From NCBI GenBank assembly GCA_031180665.1, contig JAPSLP010000014.1, positions 55,460 to 119,459 of the forward strand: a stretch of 64,000 bases of DNA, read 5' to 3'. A program made the translations under genes and the position numbers. This document shows, piece after piece, positions 46,123 to 54,583 of this stretch; the stretch's first letter is position 1, and each line of letters opens with the position of its first letter. The DNA comes from Cupriavidus sp. (lineage in GTDB: Bacteria; Pseudomonadota; Gammaproteobacteria; Burkholderiales; Burkholderiaceae). Under the pieces are notes generated by a model, which was not told the DNA's origin, ran no database searches, and saw only the letters and a program-made list of their open reading frames with translations.

Positions 46123-47094
46123 TCACTGCTCGAGCTTGATGTTCTGAACCTTGACCAGGTTGCGCATCTTGTCGAACTCCTTCTTGATCTCGGCGGCGTG
46201 CTGCGCCGGCGTGTTGCCCGACGGCTCGGCGCCGGCGGCGATCAGGCGTTCGCGGAAGCCCTTGTCCTGCAGCGCCTTGACGGCCGCCTCGTTCAGCTTC
46301 TTGATGATGTCGTCGGGCGTGCCGGCCGGTGCCACCAGGCCATACCAGGCCGGGTCGTTCGGCTCCTTCAGGCCCATTTCGCCGAAGGTCGGCACGTTGG
46401 GCAGCGAGTCCAGGCGCTTCTCGGCGGCCACCACGATCGGGCGCAGCTTGCCGGCCTTGATGTGCGGCATCGACGAGGGCAGGTTGTCGACCATGATCGG
46501 CACCTGGCCGGCCAGCACGTCGTTCAGCGCCGGGCCAGCGCCGCGGTAGGGAATATGGACCATGAAGGTCTTGGTCGAGACCTTGAACTGCTCGCCCAGC
46601 ATATGGCCGAAGCCGCAGGTGCCCGACGACGCGTACGAGTACTTGCCCGGGTTGGCCTTGAGCGCGGCCAGGAATTCCTTGTAGTCCTTGGCCGGGAAGT
46701 TCGGGTTGACCGCGATCACGTTGGCGACGTTGGCCAGATTCGTGATGGGCTTGAAGTCCTTGATCGGGTCGTACGACAGCTTCGGATTGCAGGCCGGGTT
46801 GACCGCCATCGTCGACACCGTCGAGATGCCGATCGTGTAGCCGTCCGGCGCCGCCTTGGCGATCGCGTCGGCGCCGATCGAGCCGCCGCCACCGGCGCGG
46901 TTCTCGACCACCACCGGCTGGCCCAGGATCTTGCTCATCTGGTCGGCCGCGCCGCGCCCGACGATGTCGGTGGTGCCGCCCGGGGCGAACGGAATGATCA
47001 GCTTGATCGGCTTGGTCGGATAGTTGCTCTGTGCCTGTGCCAGCGAGGCGCAGGCGGCCAGACCCAGGGCCAGGGCAATGTGCTTGGATTGCAT
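46123..47094 (-). CDS. Tripartite tricarboxylate transporter receptor (Bug/TctC family), second copy
   Basis: 323 residues. A signal peptide is cleaved near residue 21 (SLAQA). The mature part carries the family pattern KPIKLIIPFAPGGTTDIVGR, VENRAGGGGSIGADAIAKA, DGYTIGISTVSTMAVNPA, YASSGTCGFGHMLGE and VPIMVDNLPSSMPHIKAG. It is a periplasmic carboxylate receptor of unknown ligand, again without TctAB genes. It differs clearly from the 2143-3162 protein, so the two probably bind different compounds. It forms a single-gene unit with its own terminator. Confidence 0.94.
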   Translation of the reverse strand: MQSKHIALALGLAACASLAQAQSNYPTKPIKLIIPFAPGGTTDIVGRGAADQMSKILGQPVVVENRAGGGGSIGADAIAKAAPDGYTIGISTVSTMAVNPACNPKLSYDPIKDFKPITNLANVANVIAVNPNFPAKDYKEFLAALKANPGKYSYASSGTCGFGHMLGEQFKVSTKTFMVHIPYRGAGPALNDVLAGQVPIMVDNLPSSMPHIKAGKLRPIVVAAEKRLDSLPNVPTFGEMGLKEPNDPAWYGLVAPAGTPDDIIKKLNEAAVKALQDKGFRERLIAAGAEPSGNTPAQHAAEIKKEFDKMRNLVKVQNIKLEQ

Positions 47095-47206
47095 GAGATC
47101 GTGTCTCCCGTCGTGAAGCCGGACGGAGAGTGTCCGTCCAGAACTGAAAATGCCGGTCGGGGACCCGGTAGGGCCCGCCGCGCCGGCGCGATGCATCGGC
47201 GGCCGA

Positions 47207-47848
47207 TCAGCCGCCGAGCAGGCCGCGCTTCAGATCGCGATCGACCGGGCGTTCGCCCAGGAAGATGCGCAGCACGGCCTGGTAGAAATCCTCGCCGGGG
47301 ATGGGTTTGCCGCGCGGCGTGCCATTGACGGCGATCACCGTGCCGCTGTCCGGCGTGTAGTCGAAGTCGATCACGTCGCCCTTGCGCGCCGTGCCGACCT
47401 GGTTCATCGCCTGTTCCAGCTGGTGCAGGCGATCGGCGAACTTTTCCAGCTGCGCCTCGTTGTGGTTCTCACGCATGCCTTCGTTCAGCGCCTTGACGAA
47501 GGTGCTCGATTCCACTTCGCGCAGCGGCCGGATCTGCAGCCGCTTCGGCCCCTTGGCGCCCAGCACCACGGCAGCGTTGCGCACCTTTTCGGGCAGGTAC
47601 AACGCGGCTACATAGCCCTTGACGATGAACACCGAGCGCAGGCCCGCGCCGTTGAGCTGCAGTTCCTTGCCGCCCAGGCGGGTCGCCTCGTCCAGCCGCA
47701 CGCCCTCGATCTCGACCGCGCTCGCGGCTGCCGGCAGCGCGCCCGCCACGGCCACGCAGCAGATCGCCAGCCACTGGCGCAGGCGGCGTGCGGTCCCTCC
47801 GGTCCGATGGAACGGAACGCGGGCGGAAAGGCGGCGGGGGGCAGGCAT
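47207..47848 (-). CDS. Exported chalcone-isomerase-like protein
   Basis: 213 residues. A signal peptide ends near residue 44 (AAASA). The remainder matches the bacterial chalcone isomerase-like domain: VEIEGVRLDEATRLGGKELQL, NGAGLRSVFIVKGYVAALYLP and the C-terminal GEDFYQAVLRIFLGERPVDRDLK. Bacterial members are periplasmic, and the biological role is unclear. ATG 47848 is used. ATG 47863 would add five residues. It is divergent from the AEC transporter gene. Confidence 0.9.
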   Translation of the reverse strand: MPAPRRLSARVPFHRTGGTARRLRQWLAICCVAVAGALPAAASAVEIEGVRLDEATRLGGKELQLNGAGLRSVFIVKGYVAALYLPEKVRNAAVVLGAKGPKRLQIRPLREVESSTFVKALNEGMRENHNEAQLEKFADRLHQLEQAMNQVGTARKGDVIDFDYTPDSGTVIAVNGTPRGKPIPGEDFYQAVLRIFLGERPVDRDLKRGLLGG

Positions 47849-48071
47849 GGCGGGGCGGTACATCGAGAACGGAATGGCAGGCGGAACAAGATCGACGGAA
47901 ATCCGGAGCGTGCCATCTTCCGGGTTTTCTGAAACAATACCAATCCGTATCTGCCCTAGGGCGCACTCCGGGCTGCCTCGGCGCGCTCCCGGAACGCCGT
48001 CCGCACGGGCTCCTGCCGTCCTTCCTGACATCCCCGACGCGCCCCCGCGTCCCGACAACAACAACACGCCG

Positions 48072-48965
48072 ATGTCGCCTGCTCTGTTGATGGTGCCCGA
48101 TTTCAGCCTGATCCTGATCGGCTGGCTGCTGGTGCGCTATACCTCGTTCGACCGTGCTTTCTGGTCCGGCGTCGAACGCCTGGTCTACTTCGTGCTGTTC
48201 CCCGCGCTGCTGCTGCAGGCGACCAACAGCGCGGTATTCGATTTCTCGACCACCTCGGCGATGCTGGGGCTGGCGGTGGTGACCACGGTGTTCGGCATGG
48301 CCGCGGGCTACGCGGTCAAATGGGTGTTGCGGCCCGACCCGATCGATTTCGCCTCCGGCCTGCAGACGGCGTTCCGCTTCAACTCGTATATCGCGCTGGC
48401 GCTGGCATCGCGGCTCGGCGGCAGCGAAGGGCTGGCGATGATGGCGGTGATCGTCGGCTGCGTGGTGCCGATGTGCAATGTCGCCGCGGTGTGGGCGCTG
48501 GCCCGGCACGGCGAGGCGCGGCTGTGGCGCGAGCTGGCGCGCAACCCGCTGATCCTGGCCACGGCCGGCGGCCTGATCACCAATCTGATCGGCCTGCATC
48601 CGCCCGAGGTCGTGGGCATGACGCTGGGCCGGCTGGGCTCGGCTTCGACGGCGCTGGGTCTGATGACGGTGGGGGCGGGCCTGCAGATGCGCGGCGCGGT
48701 CGGCACGGTCGGGCCGGTGGCATGGTGGACCGCAGTCAAGCTGCTGGCGATGCCGGCCTTTGCGTGGGCGCTCGGCCGGCATCTGCCGCTGTCGCCGCTG
48801 CAATTGCAGATCGCGGTGCTCTATGCCGCGATGCCGACCGCATCGAGCGCGTATATCCTCGCGGTCCGCATGGGCGGAAACGGCCCGATGGTGGCCGCGG
48901 CAATCTCGGCGATGACGGTGTCGGCCATCTTCACCGCGCCGATGTGGCTGGCGCTGGTCAGCTAG
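48072..48965 (+). CDS. AEC (auxin efflux carrier) family transporter
   Basis: 297 residues with about ten membrane helices in two inverted halves (PDFSLILIGWLLVRYTSFD, LVYFVLFPALLLQATNSA; later LATAGGLITNLIGLHPPEVV and IAVLYAAMPTASSAYILAVRMGG). This is the PF03547 permease family, which in bacteria exports or takes up small carboxylates. The substrate is not shown. The stop overlaps the convergent queG stop by eight bases. Confidence 0.92.
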   Translation: MSPALLMVPDFSLILIGWLLVRYTSFDRAFWSGVERLVYFVLFPALLLQATNSAVFDFSTTSAMLGLAVVTTVFGMAAGYAVKWVLRPDPIDFASGLQTAFRFNSYIALALASRLGGSEGLAMMAVIVGCVVPMCNVAAVWALARHGEARLWRELARNPLILATAGGLITNLIGLHPPEVVGMTLGRLGSASTALGLMTVGAGLQMRGAVGTVGPVAWWTAVKLLAMPAFAWALGRHLPLSPLQLQIAVLYAAMPTASSAYILAVRMGGNGPMVAAAISAMTVSAIFTAPMWLALVS

Positions 48966-50175
48966 GCTGCTGCCGTTGCTCCGGCGGCGGCGCGGACTCC
49001 GGCCGCTGCGCGAGCGCCCATGCCACATGCTCGCGCACCAGCTCGGAGGGATGCCCGGCGCGCGCCAGCAAGGCCGCGCGGATGCGCTCTGCCTGCGCCG
49101 GTTCGCCGGCACCGCGCAGCGCGTTGCCCAGGCCCACGGCCAGATTGCGCAGCCAGCGCTCGTGGCCGATGCGCCGGATCGGGCTGCCTTCGAGGCGCCG
49201 ATTGAAGTCTTCCTCGCTCCAGCCGAACAGCTCGACCATGTCGGGCGCATCGAAGCCATTGCGCACGGCGAAGTCGGGCAGCGTCGCGCGGTGCGCGAAC
49301 TTGTTCCACGGGCAGGCCAGCTGGCAGTCGTCGCAGCCGTAGACCCGATTGCCCATCGGCGCGCGCAGCGGCTCGGGAATCGCGCCCTTGTGCTCGATGG
49401 TCAGATAGGAGATGCAGCGGCGCGCGTCGAGCCGGTACGGTCCGACGATGGCCTGGGTCGGGCAGATGTCGATGCAGCGCCGGCACTGGCCGCAATGCGC
49501 GGAGGCGGGCGGGTCGACCGGCAGCGGCAGATCGACCAGGATCTCGCCGAGGAAGAACATCGAGCCGCCGTCGCGGTCCAGCAGCAGCGTATGCTTGCCG
49601 CGCCAGCCCAGGCCACCCTGGCCGGCCAGCGCGACCTCCATCACCGGCGCCGAGTCGGTGAAGACGCGATAGCCGAACGGGCCGATCGCGGTCTCGATGC
49701 GGCCGGCCAGCTGCTGCAAGCGTGTGCGCAGCACCTTGTGATAGTCGCGGCCCCGGGCGTACAGCGAGATGGTGGCCGCGGTGCCGCCGGCCTCGGCCTG
49801 CGCGAGCCGTGCGAACTCGCGCTCGCGCCAGTCGTCGCCGTCGTCGTCGCCATCGGTGCAAGCCGGCAGATACGGCATGCGCGCGACGATCGCGCGCACC
49901 GTGCCGGGCACCAGTTCGGCCGGCCGTGCGCGCTTGACGCCATGGTTCGCCATATAATCCATGTCGCCATGGCAGCCCTGCGCCAGCCACGCGAGCAGTC
50001 CCGCTTCGGCATGGCTCAGGTCCACGTCGGCGACGCGCACGTCGTCGAAGCCGAGCGCCGCGCCCCAGGCGCGAATCTGCGCGACCAGCGCGTGCGGATC
50101 CGCGCCGGTGGCGTCCTGCGCCGCTGGCGTCCCGCTGAGAACGGCGTCAGGCGCCTGTGCTGCTCGGTCGATCAT
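48958..50175 (-). CDS. queG: Epoxyqueuosine reductase
   Basis: A 405-residue cobalamin-dependent iron-sulfur enzyme that performs the last step of queuosine synthesis on tRNA. Two 4Fe-4S motifs are seen: CGQCRRCIDICPTQAI and CDDCQLACPWNKFA. The N-terminal part holds GCHGDMDYMANHG and RDYHKVLRTRLQQLA, and a HEAT-like C-terminus follows (LRNLAVGLGNAL). Its start lies only 16 bases from the divergent tsaE start. Confidence 0.96.
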   Translation of the reverse strand: MIDRAAQAPDAVLSGTPAAQDATGADPHALVAQIRAWGAALGFDDVRVADVDLSHAEAGLLAWLAQGCHGDMDYMANHGVKRARPAELVPGTVRAIVARMPYLPACTDGDDDGDDWREREFARLAQAEAGGTAATISLYARGRDYHKVLRTRLQQLAGRIETAIGPFGYRVFTDSAPVMEVALAGQGGLGWRGKHTLLLDRDGGSMFFLGEILVDLPLPVDPPASAHCGQCRRCIDICPTQAIVGPYRLDARRCISYLTIEHKGAIPEPLRAPMGNRVYGCDDCQLACPWNKFAHRATLPDFAVRNGFDAPDMVELFGWSEEDFNRRLEGSPIRRIGHERWLRNLAVGLGNALRGAGEPAQAERIRAALLARAGHPSELVREHVAWALAQRPESAPPPEQRQQPS

Positions 50176-50191
50176 CCGTCAATTGTACGCA

Positions 50192-50704
50192 ATGCCCCTG
50201 CTCGAAGAACGCACCGTGATTCTGCCCGACGAAGCGGCCACCGGCCGCCTCGGCGCGGCGCTGGCCGGCGCGGTGCGCGCCATGCCGCCGCAGACGGTGC
50301 ACGTCCAGCTCTCGGGCGATCTCGGCGCGGGCAAGACCACGCTGTCGCGCGCGGTGCTGCGGGCGCTGGGCCATGCCGGCAAGGTCCGCAGCCCCACCTA
50401 CACGCTGTGCGAGCCGTACCAGGTTTCGCGAGCCGACGGTTCGCCGCTGACCGTCTATCACTTCGATCTCTATCGCTTCGCCGATCCCGAGGAATGGCTC
50501 GACGCGGGATTTCGCGACTGTTTTGCCGAGCCGGCCTTCAATCTGGTCGAGTGGCCGGAGAAGGCCGCATCGCTGCTTGGGGAACCCGACTTGCACCTGT
50601 TGCTCCAATCGGACACCTCGCTCAGCGATGAGGCCGCCGATCGGCGAGTCGCGATCCTGCGCGCCTATACTCCAACCGGACTTCTCCTGCTGCACGCATG
50701 CTGA
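50192..50704 (+). CDS. tsaE: tRNA threonylcarbamoyladenosine biosynthesis ATPase TsaE
   Basis: A 170-residue P-loop ATPase that assists TsaB and TsaD in t6A formation. Walker A is SGDLGAGKTTLSRAVL. Further conserved parts are VRSPTYTLCEPY and VYHFDLYRFADPEEW, which includes the switch Asp. It uses ATG 50192 just beside the divergent queG start. It overlaps the start of the amidase gene by seven bases, the usual tsaE-amiC order in this group. Confidence 0.96.
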   Translation: MPLLEERTVILPDEAATGRLGAALAGAVRAMPPQTVHVQLSGDLGAGKTTLSRAVLRALGHAGKVRSPTYTLCEPYQVSRADGSPLTVYHFDLYRFADPEEWLDAGFRDCFAEPAFNLVEWPEKAASLLGEPDLHLLLQSDTSLSDEAADRRVAILRAYTPTGLLLLHAC

Positions 50705-52227
50705 TCAAGCGCCTCGCCACCGACCGTCCCGATGAACTGCTGCTCGCCCGCCGAAAATGGCTGGCGCAATGCCTCAAAGCCGGCGCCGGAACGGTCGTGC
50801 TGACGCTGGCGGGTCCGCAGATCGCGGCCGGCGCCGGCATCGTCGCGGTACGTGTCTGGCCGGCCGAAGACTATACGCGCGTGACCATCGAATCGGATGA
50901 GCGCCTCGCCGCGGTCCACACGATGGTGCGCAATCCCGATCGGCTGGTGGTCGATATCGATGGCCTGGACCTGTCGCCGACGCTGCGCGAGCTGGTCGCC
51001 AAGATCACGCCCAACGATCCCTATATCCAGTCGGTACGCGTCGGCCAGAACCGGCCGCGAGTGGTCCGGCTGGTGTTCGACCTGAAGGAAGACATCTCGC
51101 CGCAGGTCTTCACGCTGGGGCCGATCGGCCAGTACCGCAACCGGCTGGTGTTCGATCTCTATCCGGTCAATCCGCCCGATCCGCTGTGGAAGCTGGTGCG
51201 CGAAACCGAGGACAAGCAACGACGCTTCGCCTCGACGCCGGCGACCGAGAGCGCCGACAGCGTGGCCGGCGCGCCGTCGACCAGCGAAGAGGATGCGATC
51301 GCGGCGCTGGTGCGCCAGTTCGAGGATCAGGCCAGGACTCCCGCCACGCCGCCGCTGCCGGCCAATCCGCCGGTCGCGGCCGCCAGGCCGAAGCCGCCGG
51401 CCGGCTCAGCGTCGACCCAGCCGGCCCAGCCGACCCCGCCGCAGGCGCCGCTGGCGCAGGACAAGGGCGGCAGGAACGATCCGGCCGACGATCCCGCACC
51501 GTCGCGCTTCAAGATGCGCCGGCTGCTGACGGTGGCGATCGATCCCGGCCACGGCGGCGAGGACCCGGGCGCGATCGGCGCCGCCGGCTCGCGCGAGAAG
51601 GACGTGGTGCTGCAGATCGCCAAGCGCCTGCGCGCCAAGATCGATGCGCAGCCCAATATGCGGGCGATGATGACCCGCGACGCCGATTTCTTCGTGCCGC
51701 TGAACGTACGCGTGCAGAAGGCCCGCCGGGTCAAGGCCGACCTGTTCGTGTCGATCCACGCGGACGCCTTCGTCAAGCCGGAGGCGCGCGGCGCCTCGGT
51801 GTTCGCGCTGTCCGAGCGCGGCGCGTCGAGCTCGGCCGCGCGCTGGCTGGCCAACAAGGAAAACGCCGCCGACCTGATCGGCGGCGCCAACATGAACAAC
51901 AAGGACGCCCAGGTGGCGCGCGTGCTGCTCGATCTGTCGACCACCGCCCAGATCAACGACAGCCTGCGCGTGGGCAAGGCCGTGCTATCCGAGATCGGCG
52001 GCATGCACCAGCTGCACAAGTCGCATGTCGAGCAGGCGGGCTTCGCCGTGCTCAAGGCGCCCGACATCCCGTCGATCCTGATCGAGACCGCCTTCATCAG
52101 CAACCCGGAAGAAGAGCGCAAGCTCAACGACGAGGCCCACCAGGAACAGCTGGCCAACGCGATCCTGCGCGGCATCCGCGGCTACTTCGCGCGCAATCCG
52201 CCGCTCTCGCGCAGCCCGTCGGTGTGA
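50698..52227 (+). CDS. amiC: N-acetylmuramoyl-L-alanine amidase (AmiC type)
   Basis: A 509-residue periplasmic cell-wall hydrolase that splits daughter cells. The N-terminus carries a twin-arginine-like export signal (RRKWLAQCLKAGAGTVVLTL). An AMIN domain follows (about 50-155), then a Pro/Ala/Gln linker (about 215-265), and the zinc amidase_3 domain: VAIDPGHGGEDPGAIG, LFVSIHADAF and LIETAFISNPEEER. The start overlaps tsaE. A strong terminator follows the stop. Confidence 0.95.
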   Translation: MLIKRLATDRPDELLLARRKWLAQCLKAGAGTVVLTLAGPQIAAGAGIVAVRVWPAEDYTRVTIESDERLAAVHTMVRNPDRLVVDIDGLDLSPTLRELVAKITPNDPYIQSVRVGQNRPRVVRLVFDLKEDISPQVFTLGPIGQYRNRLVFDLYPVNPPDPLWKLVRETEDKQRRFASTPATESADSVAGAPSTSEEDAIAALVRQFEDQARTPATPPLPANPPVAAARPKPPAGSASTQPAQPTPPQAPLAQDKGGRNDPADDPAPSRFKMRRLLTVAIDPGHGGEDPGAIGAAGSREKDVVLQIAKRLRAKIDAQPNMRAMMTRDADFFVPLNVRVQKARRVKADLFVSIHADAFVKPEARGASVFALSERGASSSAARWLANKENAADLIGGANMNNKDAQVARVLLDLSTTAQINDSLRVGKAVLSEIGGMHQLHKSHVEQAGFAVLKAPDIPSILIETAFISNPEEERKLNDEAHQEQLANAILRGIRGYFARNPPLSRSPSV

Positions 52228-52258
52228 GGGCGCCCAGCCATCGACGCAACGATCGAGG

Positions 52259-52285
52259 AAAAGGCCGGCAAATCGCCGGCCTTTT
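52259..52285 (+). terminator. Rho-independent terminator of the amidase gene
   Basis: AAAAGGCCGGC and GCCGGCCTTTT around an AAATC loop, directly followed by CTCTT. The stem is perfect and includes the A/T flanks, so it could work in both directions. Confidence 0.88.
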
Positions 52286-52302
52286 CTCTTGCTGACACGC
52301 TG

Positions 52303-52376
52303 GTCGTCCCCGCGAAAGGCCGCGACCAAGTGGCTTGTCAAGACGCCGGGCCCCCGCTGTCGCGGCAGCGGTACCG
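52303..52376. repeat. REP-like palindromic repeat, family A copy 4 (degenerate)
   Basis: GTCGTCCCCGCGAAAGGCC..., a GTGGCTTGTC centre and AAGACGCCGGGCCCCCGC. It matches the other family A copies in order but the arms are mutated. It lies between two convergent genes. Confidence 0.65.
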
Positions 52377-52396
52377 GACGATGCCGACGCTCCCGG

Positions 52397-53416
52397 TCAG
52401 GCGCTCGCGACCGCGCCTTCGATCTGCTCGCGGTTGGCATAGCGCGATGCCATCACCGAGCAGACGATCAGCTGCAGCTGGTGATAGACCATCAGCGGCA
52501 GCACCAGCAGGCCCAGCGCCGGATGGCCGGCGAACAGGATCTTGGCCATCGGGATGCCGTTGGCCAGGCTCTTCTTCGAGCCGCAGAACACCGCGGTGAT
52601 CTCGTCCTCGACCGAGAAGCCGAGACGGCGGGCGACGAACGTGGTGGTGGCCAGGATCGCGAACAGCAGCACGGCGGCCAGCGCCATCACGGCGGCGATG
52701 GTCTGCCAGCTGTACTGGTGCCACAGGCCCTCGGCGGTGGCGTCGCAGAACGACGAGTAGACGATCAGCACGATCACGCCGCGATCGATCTTGCTGGTGA
52801 TGGGCTTGTGACGGCCCAGCCAGGCACCGATTACCGGACGCGCCAGCTGGCCGAGCGCGAACGGCAGCAGCAGCTGCAGCGCCACGCCGGTCAGCGCCTT
52901 GCCCAGCGGCATCGATGCGCCGCTGGCGCTGATCACCAGGCCCATCAGCAGCGGGGTCAGCGCCATGCCGATCAGCCCCGAGATGGTCGCGTTGAAAATG
53001 GCGCCGGGCACGTTGCCGCGCGCCATCGAGGTCATTGCCACCGACGACGAGACGGTCGACGGCAGCGCGCACAGGAAGAACACGCCCAGCAGCAGGTCGG
53101 CCGGCAGGCGGTCGTGCAGCGCGAACATCAGCACCGCGCCGATCAGCGGGAACACCACGTAGGTGAAGACCTGCACGAAGGTATGCAGGCGCCAGTGGCG
53201 TGCACCGGCAACCAGCTTGTCGCGCGAGAGCGCGGCGCCGTGCAGGAAGAACACCAGCGCGACGCCGAGGCTGGTCACCAACCCGAGGTGCAGCGGACCG
53301 TCGCCGGTGCCGACCTCGGGTGCGGCCATCGCCAGGGCGATCGCGGCCAGCATGATCAGCACGAAGCCATCGATCAGATCGTAGAGTTTCTTAAAGGGAT
53401 TCAGCAGGAAGGACAT
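52397..53416 (-). CDS. Bile acid:sodium symporter family transporter (YfeH-like)
   Basis: 339 residues, ten hydrophobic helices. The family parts are LGVALVFFLHGAALSRDKL, FFLCALPSTVSSSVAMTSMARGNVPGA and the late EDEITAVFCGSKKSLANGIPMAK, typical of the YfeH branch of SBF-like proteins. The substrate is not known. The divergent LysR gene 163 bases away is the likely regulator. The gap is AT-rich for this genome and contains a GGAC-GATA-GTCC inverted repeat near 53519-53530. Confidence 0.92.
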   Translation of the reverse strand: MSFLLNPFKKLYDLIDGFVLIMLAAIALAMAAPEVGTGDGPLHLGLVTSLGVALVFFLHGAALSRDKLVAGARHWRLHTFVQVFTYVVFPLIGAVLMFALHDRLPADLLLGVFFLCALPSTVSSSVAMTSMARGNVPGAIFNATISGLIGMALTPLLMGLVISASGASMPLGKALTGVALQLLLPFALGQLARPVIGAWLGRHKPITSKIDRGVIVLIVYSSFCDATAEGLWHQYSWQTIAAVMALAAVLLFAILATTTFVARRLGFSVEDEITAVFCGSKKSLANGIPMAKILFAGHPALGLLVLPLMVYHQLQLIVCSVMASRYANREQIEGAVASA

Positions 53417-53579
53417 GACTGCGTGGGCTAAAGCGCACCGGAGCGGCGCGCCGGAACGAATGGGTTAAAAGAAAAAGGAATAGACAGAAAACGATTGAAT
53501 CAGGGTTAACGCTGGTATTGGACGATAGTCCTGTCTAGAATGCAAATTCATTTGTCGTATTCATTGATATGGTTCGTGC

Positions 53580-54473
53580 ATGAATTACACCTTGCGGCAA
53601 TTGCGGGTCTTCCTGGCGGTCGCCTCGCACGGCAGTTTCAGCCGGGCAGCCGACGCGGTGGGGCTGACCCAGCCGGCGGTCAGCCGGGGCGTGGCGGAAC
53701 TGGAAGAGGCGCTTGGACTGCGCCTGCTGGACCGCACCACGCGCGAGGTGGTGCTGACCGATGCCGGCCAGGCGCTGGTGCCGGCGCTGGAACGGCTGCT
53801 CGGCCAGCTCGACGACACGCTCGAGGAGACCCGGCAGCTCGGCGAGCGCTACCGCGGTCGGGTGGTGATCGCCAGCGCGCCGACCATCTCGGCGCGGCTG
53901 ATGCCGCTCTATGTGGCCGCCTGCGCGCGGCAATATCCGGAGGTCCGGCTGTCGGTGCGCGACAACGTGCAGGCCGACGGGCTCGAGCAGATCCGGGCGG
54001 GCGCGGTCGATTTCGGCGTGCTGATCGACCCGCTGGCCAGTGAAGGGCTCGAGACGGTGCCGCTGGGCACCGATCCGTTCTGCTTCGTCTGCCGCGACGA
54101 CGATCCGTTGGCAAAACGCGACACGGTGTCGTGGTCGGCGCTCGACGGCGTGCCGCTGGTGCTGCTGGATTTCGCCTCGGGCAGCCGCCCGCTGATCGAC
54201 CGCGTCTTCGCGATGCACGGCGTGACGCCGCGCGTGGTGCAGGAGCTGGGCCACTCGGCCAGCGTGTTCGGCATGGTGCAGGCCGGCATCGGGGCCTCGG
54301 TGCTGCCCTCGTTCTCGCTGCCGCTGCCGGCCTCATCGAACCTGGTATGGCGTCCGCTGGTGCCGCGGGAGGAGCGGCGCATCGTAATGGTCCGCCGCGA
54401 GGACCGCTCGCTGTCGCCGGCGGCCGCGGCGGTGTGGGAGATGGTCAGGACGATGCCGATTCCGGCGGCTTGA
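53580..54473 (+). CDS. LysR-family transcriptional regulator
   Basis: 297 residues. The DNA-binding part is LRQLRVFLAVASHGSFSRAAD with TQPAVSRGVAELEEALG, and the effector domain starts at GRVVIASAPTISARLMPLY. ATG 53580 gives MNYTLRQLRVFL. It is divergent from the YfeH-like transporter gene, so control of that gene is the simplest reading. The inducer is unknown. Confidence 0.93.
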   Translation: MNYTLRQLRVFLAVASHGSFSRAADAVGLTQPAVSRGVAELEEALGLRLLDRTTREVVLTDAGQALVPALERLLGQLDDTLEETRQLGERYRGRVVIASAPTISARLMPLYVAACARQYPEVRLSVRDNVQADGLEQIRAGAVDFGVLIDPLASEGLETVPLGTDPFCFVCRDDDPLAKRDTVSWSALDGVPLVLLDFASGSRPLIDRVFAMHGVTPRVVQELGHSASVFGMVQAGIGASVLPSFSLPLPASSNLVWRPLVPREERRIVMVRREDRSLSPAAAAVWEMVRTMPIPAA

Positions 54474-54511
54474 GGTTCGGGGGGGCGCGCTAACCACCCC
54501 GCTCCCCGGCA

Positions 54512-54540
54512 CTCTCCCCCTGAGGGGCGGGGGAGAGGGC
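54512..54540. repeat. REP-like palindrome, degenerate family B copy
   Basis: CTCTCCCCC...GGGGGAGAG arms around TGAGGGGCG. It lies between the convergent LysR and ggt genes. Confidence 0.5.
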
Positions 54541-54583
54541 AGCGGCGGTCGTCATGCCGCTGCCGTGACCCCGCCGTCGCCGC

